Part shown: in pieces, positions 25,501-32,069 of the stretch | Layout: each line of letters begins with the position of its first letter | Numbering within the stretch: the stretch's first letter is position 1 | Assembly: GCA_018303725.1 (NCBI GenBank) | Contig: JAGVXP010000053.1 | Coordinates: 1-35,779 of the forward strand | DNA: 35,779 bases | Source: Candidatus Woesearchaeota archaeon | GTDB lineage: Archaea > Nanobdellota > Nanobdellia > Woesearchaeales > JAGVXP01 | Reading direction: 5' to 3' | Notes under the pieces: generated by a model | Told to the model about the DNA's origin: nothing | What the model saw: only the letters and a program-made list of their open reading frames with translations | Database searches by the model: none | Made by a program: the position numbers and the translations under genes

Positions 25501-28435
25501 AAAATTGAATGTAACCAATGTAAATGATGCGCCAGCAATAGGCAGCTTCAGCCCATCAACAACAGCAGTAGTTGGCGAAACATATGATTATGATGTAAAT
25601 GCAACAGATATTGATGGCGACACAATAACATATTATGACAACACAACATTATTCAATATAAACAGCGCAACAGGAATAATCTCATTCACACCTGCAATTG
25701 GCGATATAGGCTCGCATACAATCAACATAAGCGCATCAGACGGCCAGCTAAATGATTCAAAGTTATTCACATTAAATGTTTATAACACCCTAAGTTTAAC
25801 AAATGCTCAGACAAGCATAAATGATGCGGCTTACAGCTCATTAAGCGAGGGGGCAACATTATCAGGAATAAGCCAGGGAGACAGCTTAAAGGTAAAAGTG
25901 GATGTCAAGAACTGGCTAAGCACATATGATATGGATTTGGTGAGGGTAAGCGCAACAATAATAGATGGATCAACCCTGGTTGCAACAAATTATTATGATA
26001 TATCAACGCTAGGAAAAGAGTCAACAGCAACAGCAACAATTAATTTAGGGGCTATAGGCTCGTCAATAGCAAACGGAAATTATGATCTAAGAATTAATGC
26101 AACAGCGCAGTACAATCCTTCAAGCCCTACAAAAGTCAATTCAACATGGAACGCAAGTGTAAGGATACAAAGCGAAGCGCATCAGATTTTGATAACCTCT
26201 GCTGTAGTAGGCCCTGCCAGTATAGCATGTAATAGATCAATTGTAGTTAATGTCACTGTAAAGAATCTTGACGCTTTCAATGGCAATCAAAACACAACTG
26301 TTACTGTAACAAAAACAAGCCTGGGGATAAATAAAGCTGAAACAAAAGAAATAAACTATGGCGCAGCTGAAATATTCTCAATACCAATTAACGTTTCTCA
26401 AAGCGCATCAGCAAACAACTACACGCTGTCAATACATGCAGAAACAGAAGAAGGCACAACAGCGGACACTACAAAAAATTTGGAGATAAATGCATGTGAG
26501 ATAACATACAATCCTGCTGAAGCAAGCCCTATTTTAAGCGGTAAGACAAACAAAACATTTAGCTTTGCACTGCCAGCAGAGCTGTCTTTGATATCCTCGG
26601 TCTGGAAAGAGAATGGGGTAGAAAAGAGCGCTTACCAGAATTCACTGAATTACACATTTGAAGCTAAAAACACCAATGGCGATTACCATATCATAGTTGA
26701 GATCACAGATGACCAGGGAGCCTCCCATACGCATGAGTGGTATCCAATAACAACCATGTATGCTATAGCCGACCCGTACACAACAGCTCCTGATTTGTCT
26801 GCATTAAACCAGTCCCAGCTTGAGAATGTAACACTTACTTTAAATAATGAAAATGCAAAAATTGAATTTTTAGAGCCTGTAAATCTTTCGGATATTGTAA
26901 CACTAGGAGACCATCTTTATATCCAGGGCTCAATAGCTGCTGTTAATGTATCTGGCGATTATTTTGTATTCAGCAATAAGCCAGCAAAGATAACATTGAC
27001 AGGCTTAACATATAATGAGGAGCCCAAGATTTATTACACTTCAACATTCACAACAGACTCTTCACAAATAACCTCCCTATGCCCAACAACCATATGCAGC
27101 CTAGTCAGCAGAACAGAGCCTCCAACTAACGGGGATGGCGTTGTTGTGTTTAATGTAACACAATTCTCAAGTTATAGGATAGGAACAACAGCCGCGCCAA
27201 CAACTAACCCTGTAGCTGTTGCTGGTTCAGACCAAACTGTGATAGTAAACTCGGTCGTTACGCTAGACGGCTCTGGCAGCTATGATGAAGATGGAACTAT
27301 CGCCAGTTATGCCTGGGCTCAAACATCAGGCACAACTGTAACCCTAAATAATGCTAACAATGATGTTGCAACATTCACACCATCGCAAACAGGAACATAC
27401 ATATTTGGATTGACTGTAACAGATGATGATGGATTGACTAATACAGACAGCATTACTGTTGATGTCCAAACAATTGCAATAGGCAATTTAACAATCTCAG
27501 ACTTGGATGTAAAGGTGGATGGCTCGGTTGATAAAAATATAGAGGGCAAAGCAGAAGGCTATAAAATAAGCGAAGAAGCCAAACCAGGCTCAGATATTGA
27601 GCTCAATATTCAAATTGAGAATTTATTTGATGAAGATACAGATATGGAAATAAAGGATATAGAAGTTATAGTAACAATTGAGGAGATTGATGATGGCGAT
27701 GATTTGGAGGAAGATGCTGACGAATTTGATCTTGATGCTGGTGACAAAGAGAAAATTACACTAAACTTTAACATACCAGACGATGCCGAAGAGGATGTAT
27801 ATGATGTTGTAATAGAGGCGGATGGGGATGATGATAATGGAAACACCCATTCCATAACAAAAACATTAAAACTTGAAGTTAAAAGAAAGAAGCACGAAAT
27901 AAAAGTTACCAATATTGATTTAGCCCCATCTGTTGTTGATTGCAGCAAAACCGCAAGATTAGACGTTGAAATCAAAAATATAGGCAAGGAAGATGAAGAA
28001 GATGTAACATTGGAAATCAAAAGCAGCGAACTAAGCCTGAACATAGAAGAAAAAGACATCGAACTTGACTCAGATACAGATGATGATAGTGAATACACTC
28101 AAACTGCGACGGTAAACGTACCGGCTGATTTGCCATTGGGAACATACCCAATAACCATAAAAACATATTATGATGATAAAGCAAGCGATACTGAAACAAT
28201 TAACCTATTGGTTGCTGAATGTAAGATAGGTGTTGGGGAAGAAGCAGTTGAATTAACCACAACAAAAGGCTTGCCGACAGAAGGGGAAGGAGCAACAGCA
28301 GAAGAGCTTCCGACTGCAAAAATATCATTCAGGGAAAGCGATGAATACATACTGATACTAGCGCTTGCCTTCCTTATACTAACAGGAGCTGTGATATTTG
28401 TGATAGGCGCTTTAGTGATTAAGCTGAAGAAATAA
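22511..28435 (+). CDS. Giant multidomain surface protein: lamin-tail, cadherin-like repeats, PKD, membrane anchor
   Basis: A 1974-residue protein. A signal peptide (LLFIVILLVILSVSLVSA) precedes a lamin-tail domain (about 28-200: EVVINEFVYDHSDC, ELIELYNNG, GYAIVTDGG, SLERISPYY). Then come cadherin/He_PIG-like repeats (for example TDADGDNMTWNA, DIDGDSLAYEA, DIDGDTITYYD) interleaved with two copies of the double module also found in the 566-residue protein; a PKD domain at about 1565-1655 (GSGSYDEDGTIASYAWAQ); a third, very acidic module; and a C-terminal membrane helix (YILILALAFLILTGAVIFVI). N-x-S/T sequons are very dense in the first two thirds and sparse in the last acidic module. Role: glycosylated stalk-like surface adhesin or envelope protein. 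A TTG at 22526, behind the purine-rich GGGGGG, is an alternative start. Confidence 0.88.
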   Translation: MGGYKLKKRLLFIVILLVILSVSLVSAEVVINEFVYDHSDCNDNYCELIELYNNGSYAINLSTYTLCGDDLIEGYINETDSSTIYNNGAILNASGYAIVTDGGSGSTAYGNFSVNINFSNIISLHVDASAMCGNDLSNTGEEINITNGTYTDHVTYSSAWGASSNSYSLERISPYYITNTSANWNQSKTVNGTPGYINSVYDVTGPVISGENTTPVTIYNNVNVSINATINDSTNISAVWVEGNWNGSFVNYTLSLNDNGKYNYTINSANLSNQETVYWRYYANDTVNNLAVGALQNFTVQNREPQLAQDMDNFTWPEDTVYSFNINGNFTDADGDNMTWNATATENITIAINQTTGIVNLTPKGNFTGAEYINFSAYDGINRTLSNTLKLNVTNVNDAPILASIGNYTLPQDQQLTIQLSAIDIDPTNDSLTYGTDAAFGALNSTTGVFTWTPNSSYHRDYTVIFNVSDGNGGEANETIGIFVYSTLNITDVDVAINPAYNNIRDGYIIQNVYPGQRVATTITVYNKNAGSPTENNIDHANITLSVDNFGVSEVKQLTDPLTPASSDTETISFNVPTLIGEGLYTVSIETEGYDHYPVVYRYGNFTYYINITRQTDNVTIENATLNATSIQCESPLNLTVNVTNKGRTDFDDVNVTLTQSSLGISLYEVLNMTSNTSQTVYFAIDTANKPAGSYSLNVLVKYYSDTLQDSKTATLAIINCEPQNTSIIPNITIEEDGYNDTINLSNYFADYNNDNLIFSKEGASNITFTFLSNGIVNITPKGDFNGTNYLNFTASDTINTTKSNQVKITVTPVNDPAAVTAIPDQTAAQDSEFIYAVIASDVENDTLIYNLTVNASIKARINSSGYIYNWTPTNSEVGNIYVFNVSVNDTRNKTYEDFKLTITNVNDAPVFNTAVPIRNLTWPEDTTNSSLNISGSFYDIDGDSLAYEASGVSDITASIDSNGIVTLTPAANFNGTRNITFRAYDGSLYSNYSNTVKLNVTNVNDAPAIGSFSPSTTAVVGETYDYDVNATDIDGDTITYYDNTTLFNINSATGIISFTPAIGDIGSHTINISASDGQLNDSKLFTLNVYNTLSLTNAQTSINDAAYSSLSEGATLSGISQGDSLKVKVDVKNWLSTYDMDLVRVSATIIDGSTLVATNYYDISTLGKESTATATINLGAIGSSIANGNYDLRINATAQYNPSSPTKVNSTWNASVRIQSEAHQILITSAVVGPASIACNRSIVVNVTVKNLDAFNGNQNTTVTVTKTSLGINKAETKEINYGAAEIFSIPINVSQSASANNYTLSIHAETEEGTTADTTKNLEINACEITYNPAEASPILSGKTNKTFSFALPAELSLISSVWKENGVEKSAYQNSLNYTFEAKNTNGDYHIIVEITDDQGASHTHEWYPITTMYAIADPYTTAPDLSALNQSQLENVTLTLNNENAKIEFLEPVNLSDIVTLGDHLYIQGSIAAVNVSGDYFVFSNKPAKITLTGLTYNEEPKIYYTSTFTTDSSQITSLCPTTICSLVSRTEPPTNGDGVVVFNVTQFSSYRIGTTAAPTTNPVAVAGSDQTVIVNSVVTLDGSGSYDEDGTIASYAWAQTSGTTVTLNNANNDVATFTPSQTGTYIFGLTVTDDDGLTNTDSITVDVQTIAIGNLTISDLDVKVDGSVDKNIEGKAEGYKISEEAKPGSDIELNIQIENLFDEDTDMEIKDIEVIVTIEEIDDGDDLEEDADEFDLDAGDKEKITLNFNIPDDAEEDVYDVVIEADGDDDNGNTHSITKTLKLEVKRKKHEIKVTNIDLAPSVVDCSKTARLDVEIKNIGKEDEEDVTLEIKSSELSLNIEEKDIELDSDTDDDSEYTQTATVNVPADLPLGTYPITIKTYYDDKASDTETINLLVAECKIGVGEEAVELTTTKGLPTEGEGATAEELPTAKISFRESDEYILILALAFLILTGAVIFVIGALVIKLKK

Positions 28436-28463
28436 TTTTTTTCTTTATTTTTGGTGATCCCTC

Positions 28464-28769
28464 ATGTATGATTATGGTGTCTTTGTAGAAACAAAAAAAT
28501 CAAAGGAAGATGAAAGCTGTCTTGAGGTTATGATAAAACCTGCTAGCAAAAGGACAACTACCGAGCAGTTAGAGAGAGCAGCAGAAGAGTTCAAAATGAT
28601 GACGGGTTTTTACCCTGTTGATTTTAATTATGAGTGGAATCCAGAAGAAAGGAAAGAGCCTTATGTTATGTTCAGAATTCCTGGAAAAGAGATAGAAGTT
28701 GCAGAAACAAGATCAACCATAGGGAAAGCAATAGACGTGCTGACTCAAAGGCAGCTCAGCCCTTTATAA
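28464..28769 (+). CDS. Small hypothetical protein, 101 residues
   Basis: I do not recognise this family. It is a soluble alpha/beta protein beginning MYDYGVFVETKKSKEDESC, with a middle helix (TTEQLERAAEEFKMMTGF) and ending TIGKAIDVLTQRQLSPL. The ribosome binding site GGTGATC six bases before the ATG supports the start and suggests read-through from the giant surface gene, 28 bases upstream. Its 3' end overlaps the convergent taw3 gene by 25 bases. Confidence 0.7.
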   Translation: MYDYGVFVETKKSKEDESCLEVMIKPASKRTTTEQLERAAEEFKMMTGFYPVDFNYEWNPEERKEPYVMFRIPGKEIEVAETRSTIGKAIDVLTQRQLSPL

Positions 28770-29308
28770 AAAAACCCAATCTTTTCTTTATTCCTTTTCA
28801 TCTTCTTGTTGGCTTCCTCAGCTAGAACCTTGAGGTAATCATCATCAACAATAATCTTTCCGCTCTTAGCAGCTATGGTTTCAATATTTTCAGTGCTTAC
28901 AATCTCAACAACAATTTTTCTTTTTATAGACTGGATTCCTGTCCTTCTAAAACCAATATTCCGTGTCAAGTTAACCAGTTTCTGCGCATCATCTATGGTT
29001 CTGCAGGAAATATGAAATATAGAAGCCTCCTCCTTGAACCAAACATCCTGTTTTGGCAATCTCCTCAGTGCTTTTTTTAATTCATTAAAGCTAACTTTTC
29101 CATGCTTGGCAAACAGCCACTCGGTTTCATGCTTTTTCTTTCCCCTCCTAATAAGCAATAAAACCCTCCCGGCACAGCTAGAAGTGGTATAATAATTTTT
29201 TAAGGAATTTATCTTGTTAACCAATGGTTTGATAGCTTTATCAACAGAGCCCTTTTTGCTCTTGTCTATCTTCCTTAAAAAACATTTCTTGTCATTGTCG
29301 AAGTTCAT
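28745..29308 (-). CDS. taw3: tRNA(Phe) wybutosine-pathway methyltransferase Taw3/TYW3
   Basis: A 187-residue protein of the TYW3 family, which uses S-adenosylmethionine to methylate N4 of the 4-demethylwyosine-type intermediate at position 37 of tRNA(Phe). Family motifs: DKSKKGSVD (15-23), the YYTTSSCAGR segment (39-48) that is the TYW3 hallmark, W-x-x-x-KHGKV (~73-81), and EEASIFHISCRTIDDAQKLV (~105-124). The length fits the archaeal family. Other wybutosine genes (taw1, taw2) are not in this window. The promoter is weak (TATTGAT near 29326-29333), and a palindromic element starts just 26 bases before the ATG, which may have replaced or altered the native promoter. Confidence 0.93.
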   Translation of the reverse strand: MNFDNDKKCFLRKIDKSKKGSVDKAIKPLVNKINSLKNYYTTSSCAGRVLLLIRRGKKKHETEWLFAKHGKVSFNELKKALRRLPKQDVWFKEEASIFHISCRTIDDAQKLVNLTRNIGFRRTGIQSIKRKIVVEIVSTENIETIAAKSGKIIVDDDYLKVLAEEANKKMKRNKEKIGFFYKGLSCL

Positions 29309-29333
29309 TTTTAATTGACCCTGTTCATCAATA

Positions 29334-29503
29334 TGTCAGAAATCACCTTTCGTACACCATGGGCTTTAGCCCATGGAAAGAATAGCGATTTCTGAGCATG
29401 CTCAAAAACTCCGCAACACGCTCCGCACTCATAAAAAATGCGAAGCATTTTTGTGTGCTCCAAAATCTAAAGGATTTTTGACATTAGTGCGGAGTTTTTG
29501 ACA
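29334..29503. repeat. Nested palindromic element, copy B
   Basis: TGTCA (29334-29338), TGAGCATGCTCA (29393-29404), TGACA (29499-29503). Arm 1: GAAATC (29339-29344) with GATTTC (29387-29392), enclosing CCATGGGCT-tt-AGCCCATGG (29357-29376). Arm 2: AAAACTCCGC (29405-29414) with GCGGAGTTTT (29489-29498). Arm 2 encloses a GCGAAGC mini-hairpin (AAAAATGC-gaa-GCATTTTT, 29434-29452) and a nested half element, TGCTCC-AAAATC…GATTTT-TGACA (29456-29483). CTCCGCACT (29421-29429) can also pair with AGTGCGGAG (29486-29494), so the arm looks built up by repeated events. Confidence 0.85.
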
Positions 29504-29522
29504 TTCTCTAATTTTGATTAAC

Positions 29523-29551
29523 CGACAAAATTCATGAAGTGAATTTTGTCG
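29523..29551. repeat. 12-bp stem hairpin
   Basis: CGACAAAATTCA-tgaag-TGAATTTTGTCG is a perfect 12-bp stem with a five-base loop between element B and the GC-rich block. No T-tract follows, so it does not look like a terminator. Confidence 0.7.
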
Positions 29552-29552
29552 T

Positions 29553-29648
29553 GGGGTCTGCCGGTCCGCCAGCTTATTGCTGTTCTGCATGATTTAGGCG
29601 GACCTTAAGGCGCCCTGTGAGCTTCGCTTTAGCGAAGCGAACAGCCTG
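29553..29648. ncRNA. GC-rich structured block, candidate non-coding RNA or compound palindrome
   Basis: In an AT-rich genome this ~95-base block is clearly GC-rich. It folds into GGTCCGCC (29563-29570) with GGCGGACC (29597-29604), followed by CTGT-ga-GCTTCGCT-tt-AGCGAAGC-ga-ACAG (29615-29645), in which the GCGAAGC word recurs. GC-rich islands in AT-rich archaeal genomes often mark structured RNAs, but the closeness to palindromic elements leaves a DNA repeat equally possible. No strand can be assigned, and I see no tRNA, C/D box or clear H/ACA arrangement. Confidence 0.3.
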
Positions 29649-29708
29649 GTTTATCATTTTATTATTATAATTATTAACCAAGAAATACAACAAATTAATT
29701 AAACCTTC

Positions 29709-30512
29709 CTATTTCCCTTCAATGATCTTTCTCATCCTGGCTACAAAATCAGCAGCATCTACAAAGTGATTGTCAAACTCAGCCCCTTTTACCTCTTTTA
29801 TCTCCCTGTGCACTATCATTTTAGACAACCTGTAGAAATTCCTCATTATGGTTACATATCTTTTCTCCAACAGCCCTTTCCTGGCTAATTTCTCCTCTAA
29901 TAAATCTGCAACGTGTTCCGGAGTAGGAGGTATCTCGCCAATTTTCATTAAAGCGGCATGCGCAGAATCAATCACAGCCCAATACAAATCCAATGCTCCC
30001 TGTGAAATGTGCCACTTGCTGTTGTGCAAGGTGTTTGGAGCCCTTATAAAATAATTCCATATGCTTTCCTGTGTTGGCCTTATCCTTCCCCTTTTCAGCA
30101 GGGCCTGCAATGGATCAAAAAAACCAGTGTCAATTAAGGCAACGCCATCTCTTAAAATATTGATTCCAACAGGGTCCCCTGCCCTTATATATTCCCAGAA
30201 TGAGCTAAACCTCAATGTTATAACATGCAGCTTGGTGGAAGTCCTTGCAATTATTTTCTGGATAATAACCCTGTAAGCCTCAACAAGCTCCGGCGTCATG
30301 CTTATGGAGATGTCATCAACCACAACCAATATGTCGATATCTCCCCTTGCTGCCTTTGTTTTCCTTGCAGTGCTTCCAAATATTATAACTCCCTTTATAA
30401 AATTCTCAAGCTCTTTATGCAAATCAGAAGTAAAGTTATAGGCTATTCTAAGGTCTTCCTGGTTATAGCTTTTAATGTTAGGATTCTCCTTTCTCTTTAA
30501 TTCAAATTTCAT
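29709..30512 (-). CDS. Nucleotidyltransferase-fold protein (pol beta superfamily)
   Basis: A 267-residue protein. The N-terminal domain has the nucleotidyltransferase signature G-S-T-A-R (46-50) followed by GDID (57-60), where D58 and D60 are metal-binding aspartates (FGSTARKTKAARGDIDILVV). Such domains transfer nucleotides to proteins, RNA or small molecules. The C-terminal ~170 residues are mostly helical (QGALDLYWAVIDSAHAALMK and later), resembling HEPN-like helical partners, which in minimal NTase systems are separate proteins. A function as tRNA-, antitoxin- or regulator-modifying enzyme cannot be told apart. The start has GGGTGG shortly upstream and a TATA box at 30548-30556. Confidence 0.8.
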   Translation of the reverse strand: MKFELKRKENPNIKSYNQEDLRIAYNFTSDLHKELENFIKGVIIFGSTARKTKAARGDIDILVVVDDISISMTPELVEAYRVIIQKIIARTSTKLHVITLRFSSFWEYIRAGDPVGINILRDGVALIDTGFFDPLQALLKRGRIRPTQESIWNYFIRAPNTLHNSKWHISQGALDLYWAVIDSAHAALMKIGEIPPTPEHVADLLEEKLARKGLLEKRYVTIMRNFYRLSKMIVHREIKEVKGAEFDNHFVDAADFVARMRKIIEGK

Positions 30513-30547
30513 CCATCCACCCTTTTATATTAAAATAATCTCTATGC

Positions 30548-30598
30548 TTTATAAAGATTTAGTTCTATTTTTGAATAGTGACAAAAACACTTATATAG
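30548..30598. promoter_or_regulatory. Divergent promoters between NTase and HTH genes
   Basis: The minus-strand TATA (CTTTATAAAG, 30547-30556) serves the nucleotidyltransferase. The plus-strand TATA (CTTATATAG, 30590-30598) lies 26 bases before the ATG at 30621, fitting a leaderless transcript. Confidence 0.5.
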
Positions 30599-30620
30599 CA
30601 GTTGTGTTATAATTGATAGT

Positions 30621-31262
30621 ATGGATTCAAACAAGGATTTAGAGCGTGTTATCCAGGACAAAGTAAAGCCGATAATAGACACCTCAATGCAGAAATTCCT
30701 CGGCATTTCAATAAAAGAGCTCTCCGCAGATATTTCTGACAGATTAAAAAGAACGCCTTTATTAGATTTTAAAATTGATACATCTGTTCCGTTCAAAAAG
30801 GCAAAACAGCTCTTTAAAGAGGAGTATATAAAAAAACTGTTGCAGCTAAAGCAAGGCAACATATCAGATGTTGCCAAGCTGGCAAATATTGACAGAAGAT
30901 CTATACACCGGTTTGCAAAAAACCTGAAAAAAGAGGTTCAAAAATTCAGAAAAGATTTAAGCTCAGAGTACACAAAAGAAACAACAGTCAAATCCATCAT
31001 AGACGAAACATTAGACCAATTTAAGGATGTAATCAACCCAAAAAGGCTGGAAAAATTCTATAAAGGAGCGTCTGACTTGTCAAAGGAGATATTGAAAGAG
31101 CTCCCAACAGTGGAATTAACATTAAAGGAAGCCCTAACAGAGTTTGAAAAAGAATTTCTCAAAAAAGCCCTGAAAGAAAACCTGAACAATATTTCCAAAA
31201 CAGCAAAAGCAGTTGGCTTAAGGGCAGAAACATTGTTTAGGAAGATTAAAAAATATAGATAG
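30621..31262 (+). CDS. Double Fis-type helix-turn-helix protein
   Basis: A 213-residue protein with two Fis-type (HTH_8-like) helical domains. The first is at about residues 62-103: EEYIKKLLQLKQGNISDVAK, then IDRRSIHRFAKNLK. The second is at about 168-213: EFEKEFLKKALKENLNNISK, then VGLRAETLFRKIKKY. Both share the pattern of an N-terminal helix, N-I-S-x-x-A-K-x-x-x-x-x-R-x-x-x-x-R/F-x-K. Fis-type domains bind DNA; in bacteria they are the output domain of NtrC-type activators, but here no ATPase or receiver domain is attached. It probably acts as a small DNA-binding regulator or nucleoid protein. Its targets are unknown. The start is leaderless. Confidence 0.85.
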   Translation: MDSNKDLERVIQDKVKPIIDTSMQKFLGISIKELSADISDRLKRTPLLDFKIDTSVPFKKAKQLFKEEYIKKLLQLKQGNISDVAKLANIDRRSIHRFAKNLKKEVQKFRKDLSSEYTKETTVKSIIDETLDQFKDVINPKRLEKFYKGASDLSKEILKELPTVELTLKEALTEFEKEFLKKALKENLNNISKTAKAVGLRAETLFRKIKKYR

Positions 31263-31309
31263 AGTTGCTTAATATTCAACAAATTTTAGTTGTATACTAT
31301 TGCTGGGCT

Positions 31310-31721
31310 CTAATATATACTATCATGATGATCATAATCTAGAACTCTGACAATTTTATTATCTTCATCTACCTCATAAGTTAAAACGAAAGATTTATCG
31401 ATATGAACTCTTCTTGCACCATGCATATCACCTTTTAAAGGCTTAAAATGGTACGGATTGTCAAAAACCACCCATCAGAGATGGGTGGCATGCTCTGATA
31501 TAGCATCATCGGAAAGTGGTTTTTGATGCTCAGCATTCCACGAATCAGCGGTGGTTTTTGAGCACAACAGATTTCACACCACTCATCACAGATGAGTGGA
31601 ATGCTGTTGTTTCAACAATCTGTTCAATTTTCTTAAAAATTATCTGCAATTGTTTCGGATTTTTCTTTTTAAGTTTAGAGAAAATCTTATCCATATTGGG
31701 TTTGGTAGCAAGAGAGTACAT
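31310..31721 (-). pseudogene. RelE/ParE-superfamily toxin gene interrupted by a palindromic element
   Basis: The 5' part (ATG at 31721 to 31611) encodes 37 codons, MYSLATKPNMDKIFSKLKKK, then NPKQLQIIFKKIEQIVE. The 3' part (31459 to the TAG at 31312-31310) encodes 49 codons, NPYHFKPLKGDMHGARRVHI, then DKSFVLTYEV to DYDHHDSIY. Together they make an 86-residue RelE-type mRNA interferase with the family's NPxHFKPLKG, RRVHIDKSFVLTYE and C-terminal HHDxIY motifs. Between them lies 151 bp of palindromic element. Translation from the start runs into the element and stops after about 20 foreign codons, so the toxin is dead unless the element is removed. The start lies one base after the antitoxin stop. 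Confidence 0.85.
31459..31609. repeat. Nested palindromic element, copy D, inserted in a RelE toxin gene
   Basis: The element begins TGTCA (31459-31463). Arm 1 AAAACCACC, identical to copy A, is followed by CATC-aga-GATG and closes with GGTGGTTTT-TGAGCA (to 31563). Arm 2 is CAACAG (31565-31570) with CTGTTG (31604-31609), enclosing CCACTCATC-aca-GATGAGTGG. The right-hand TGACA of other copies is missing. AACAGATT inside the element (31566-31573) is an exact inverted copy of toxin DNA just outside it (31617-31624, AATCTGTT). The boundaries are set by the toxin frame (one-base ambiguity, T at both ends). Confidence 0.85.
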
Positions 31722-31722
31722 T

Positions 31723-31956
31723 TTATTCTATGCCATATCTTTTCTTAAAGTTTTCCAAACTGCCAATATGGATAGTTTTTTGATTTCTAATTCTGTCAAG
31801 TTTCTTTAAATATTCTTTCTTCGCTTCAGGTTCTTCCTCAACTATAGATTTCATAAAAAAATCTATTTGTTTACTCATACTAATGCCATTACCCTTACAA
31901 AAACTAGAAAACTTTTTATACACATCTTCTTCCACATTAAATGTTTTTAATACCAT
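31723..31956 (-). CDS. RelB/RHH-type antitoxin
   Basis: A 77-residue protein beginning MVLKTFNVEEDVYKKFSSFC. The N-terminal ~45 residues are a ribbon-helix-helix domain (T-F-N-V-x-x-x-V-Y-K-K-F, then GISMSKQIDFFMKS). The C-terminal part (KKEYLKKLDRIRNQKTIHIG to FKKRYGIE) should bind the toxin. I chose the ATG at 31956 because AAGGTGA just upstream is the ribosome binding site; a GTG at 31965 lies inside that site. The toxin gene follows after one base but is interrupted, leaving an orphan antitoxin that may still bind its own operator or silence related toxins. Confidence 0.85.
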   Translation of the reverse strand: MVLKTFNVEEDVYKKFSSFCKGNGISMSKQIDFFMKSIVEEEPEAKKEYLKKLDRIRNQKTIHIGSLENFKKRYGIE

Positions 31957-31970
31957 TTTTTTCACCTTGT

Positions 31971-32010
31971 TATTTAATATTAAATAATATTATTTAATAC
32001 TATTTAAATC
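31971..32010 (-). promoter_or_regulatory. Promoter and 20-bp perfect palindrome of the RelB-type antitoxin
   Basis: A perfect palindrome (31979-31998, half site ATTAAATAAT) with an additional half site TATTTAAT (31971-31978) sits between the TATA box (GATTTAAATA, 32001-32010) and the start. This is the expected autorepression operator for an RHH antitoxin. Confidence 0.6.
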
Positions 32011-32069
32011 TTTCGTTTTTTACCACTTTCAAGTTGATACATCTATATTTTTGAGAGAACTCAAAACTC

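Larger units (their letters stand above)
29309..29708. other. Intergenic region filled with palindromes
   Basis: A 400-base stretch without a gene between taw3 and the nucleotidyltransferase gene (both minus strand). It holds nested element B (29334-29503), a long hairpin (29523-29551), a GC-rich structured block (29553-29648) and an AT-rich end (29649-29708). Confidence 0.7.

Noticed and set aside
27610-28098. Long Ser-rich minus-strand frame, with a similar one at 21155-21673
   Set aside because: Both lie opposite the acidic modules of the surface proteins (GAT/GAA codons read in reverse give Ser/Ile/Phe); they have no start signal or promoter.
29334-29503. Intrinsic terminators or tRNA-like structures
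   Set aside because: No T-run follows the stems, the elements lie upstream of genes as often as downstream, and no cloverleaf or CCA-adjacent acceptor stem is seen.
31516-31809. 97-codon plus-strand frame
   Set aside because: It is antisense to the interrupted RelE toxin and its antitoxin, both of which have strong family motifs.
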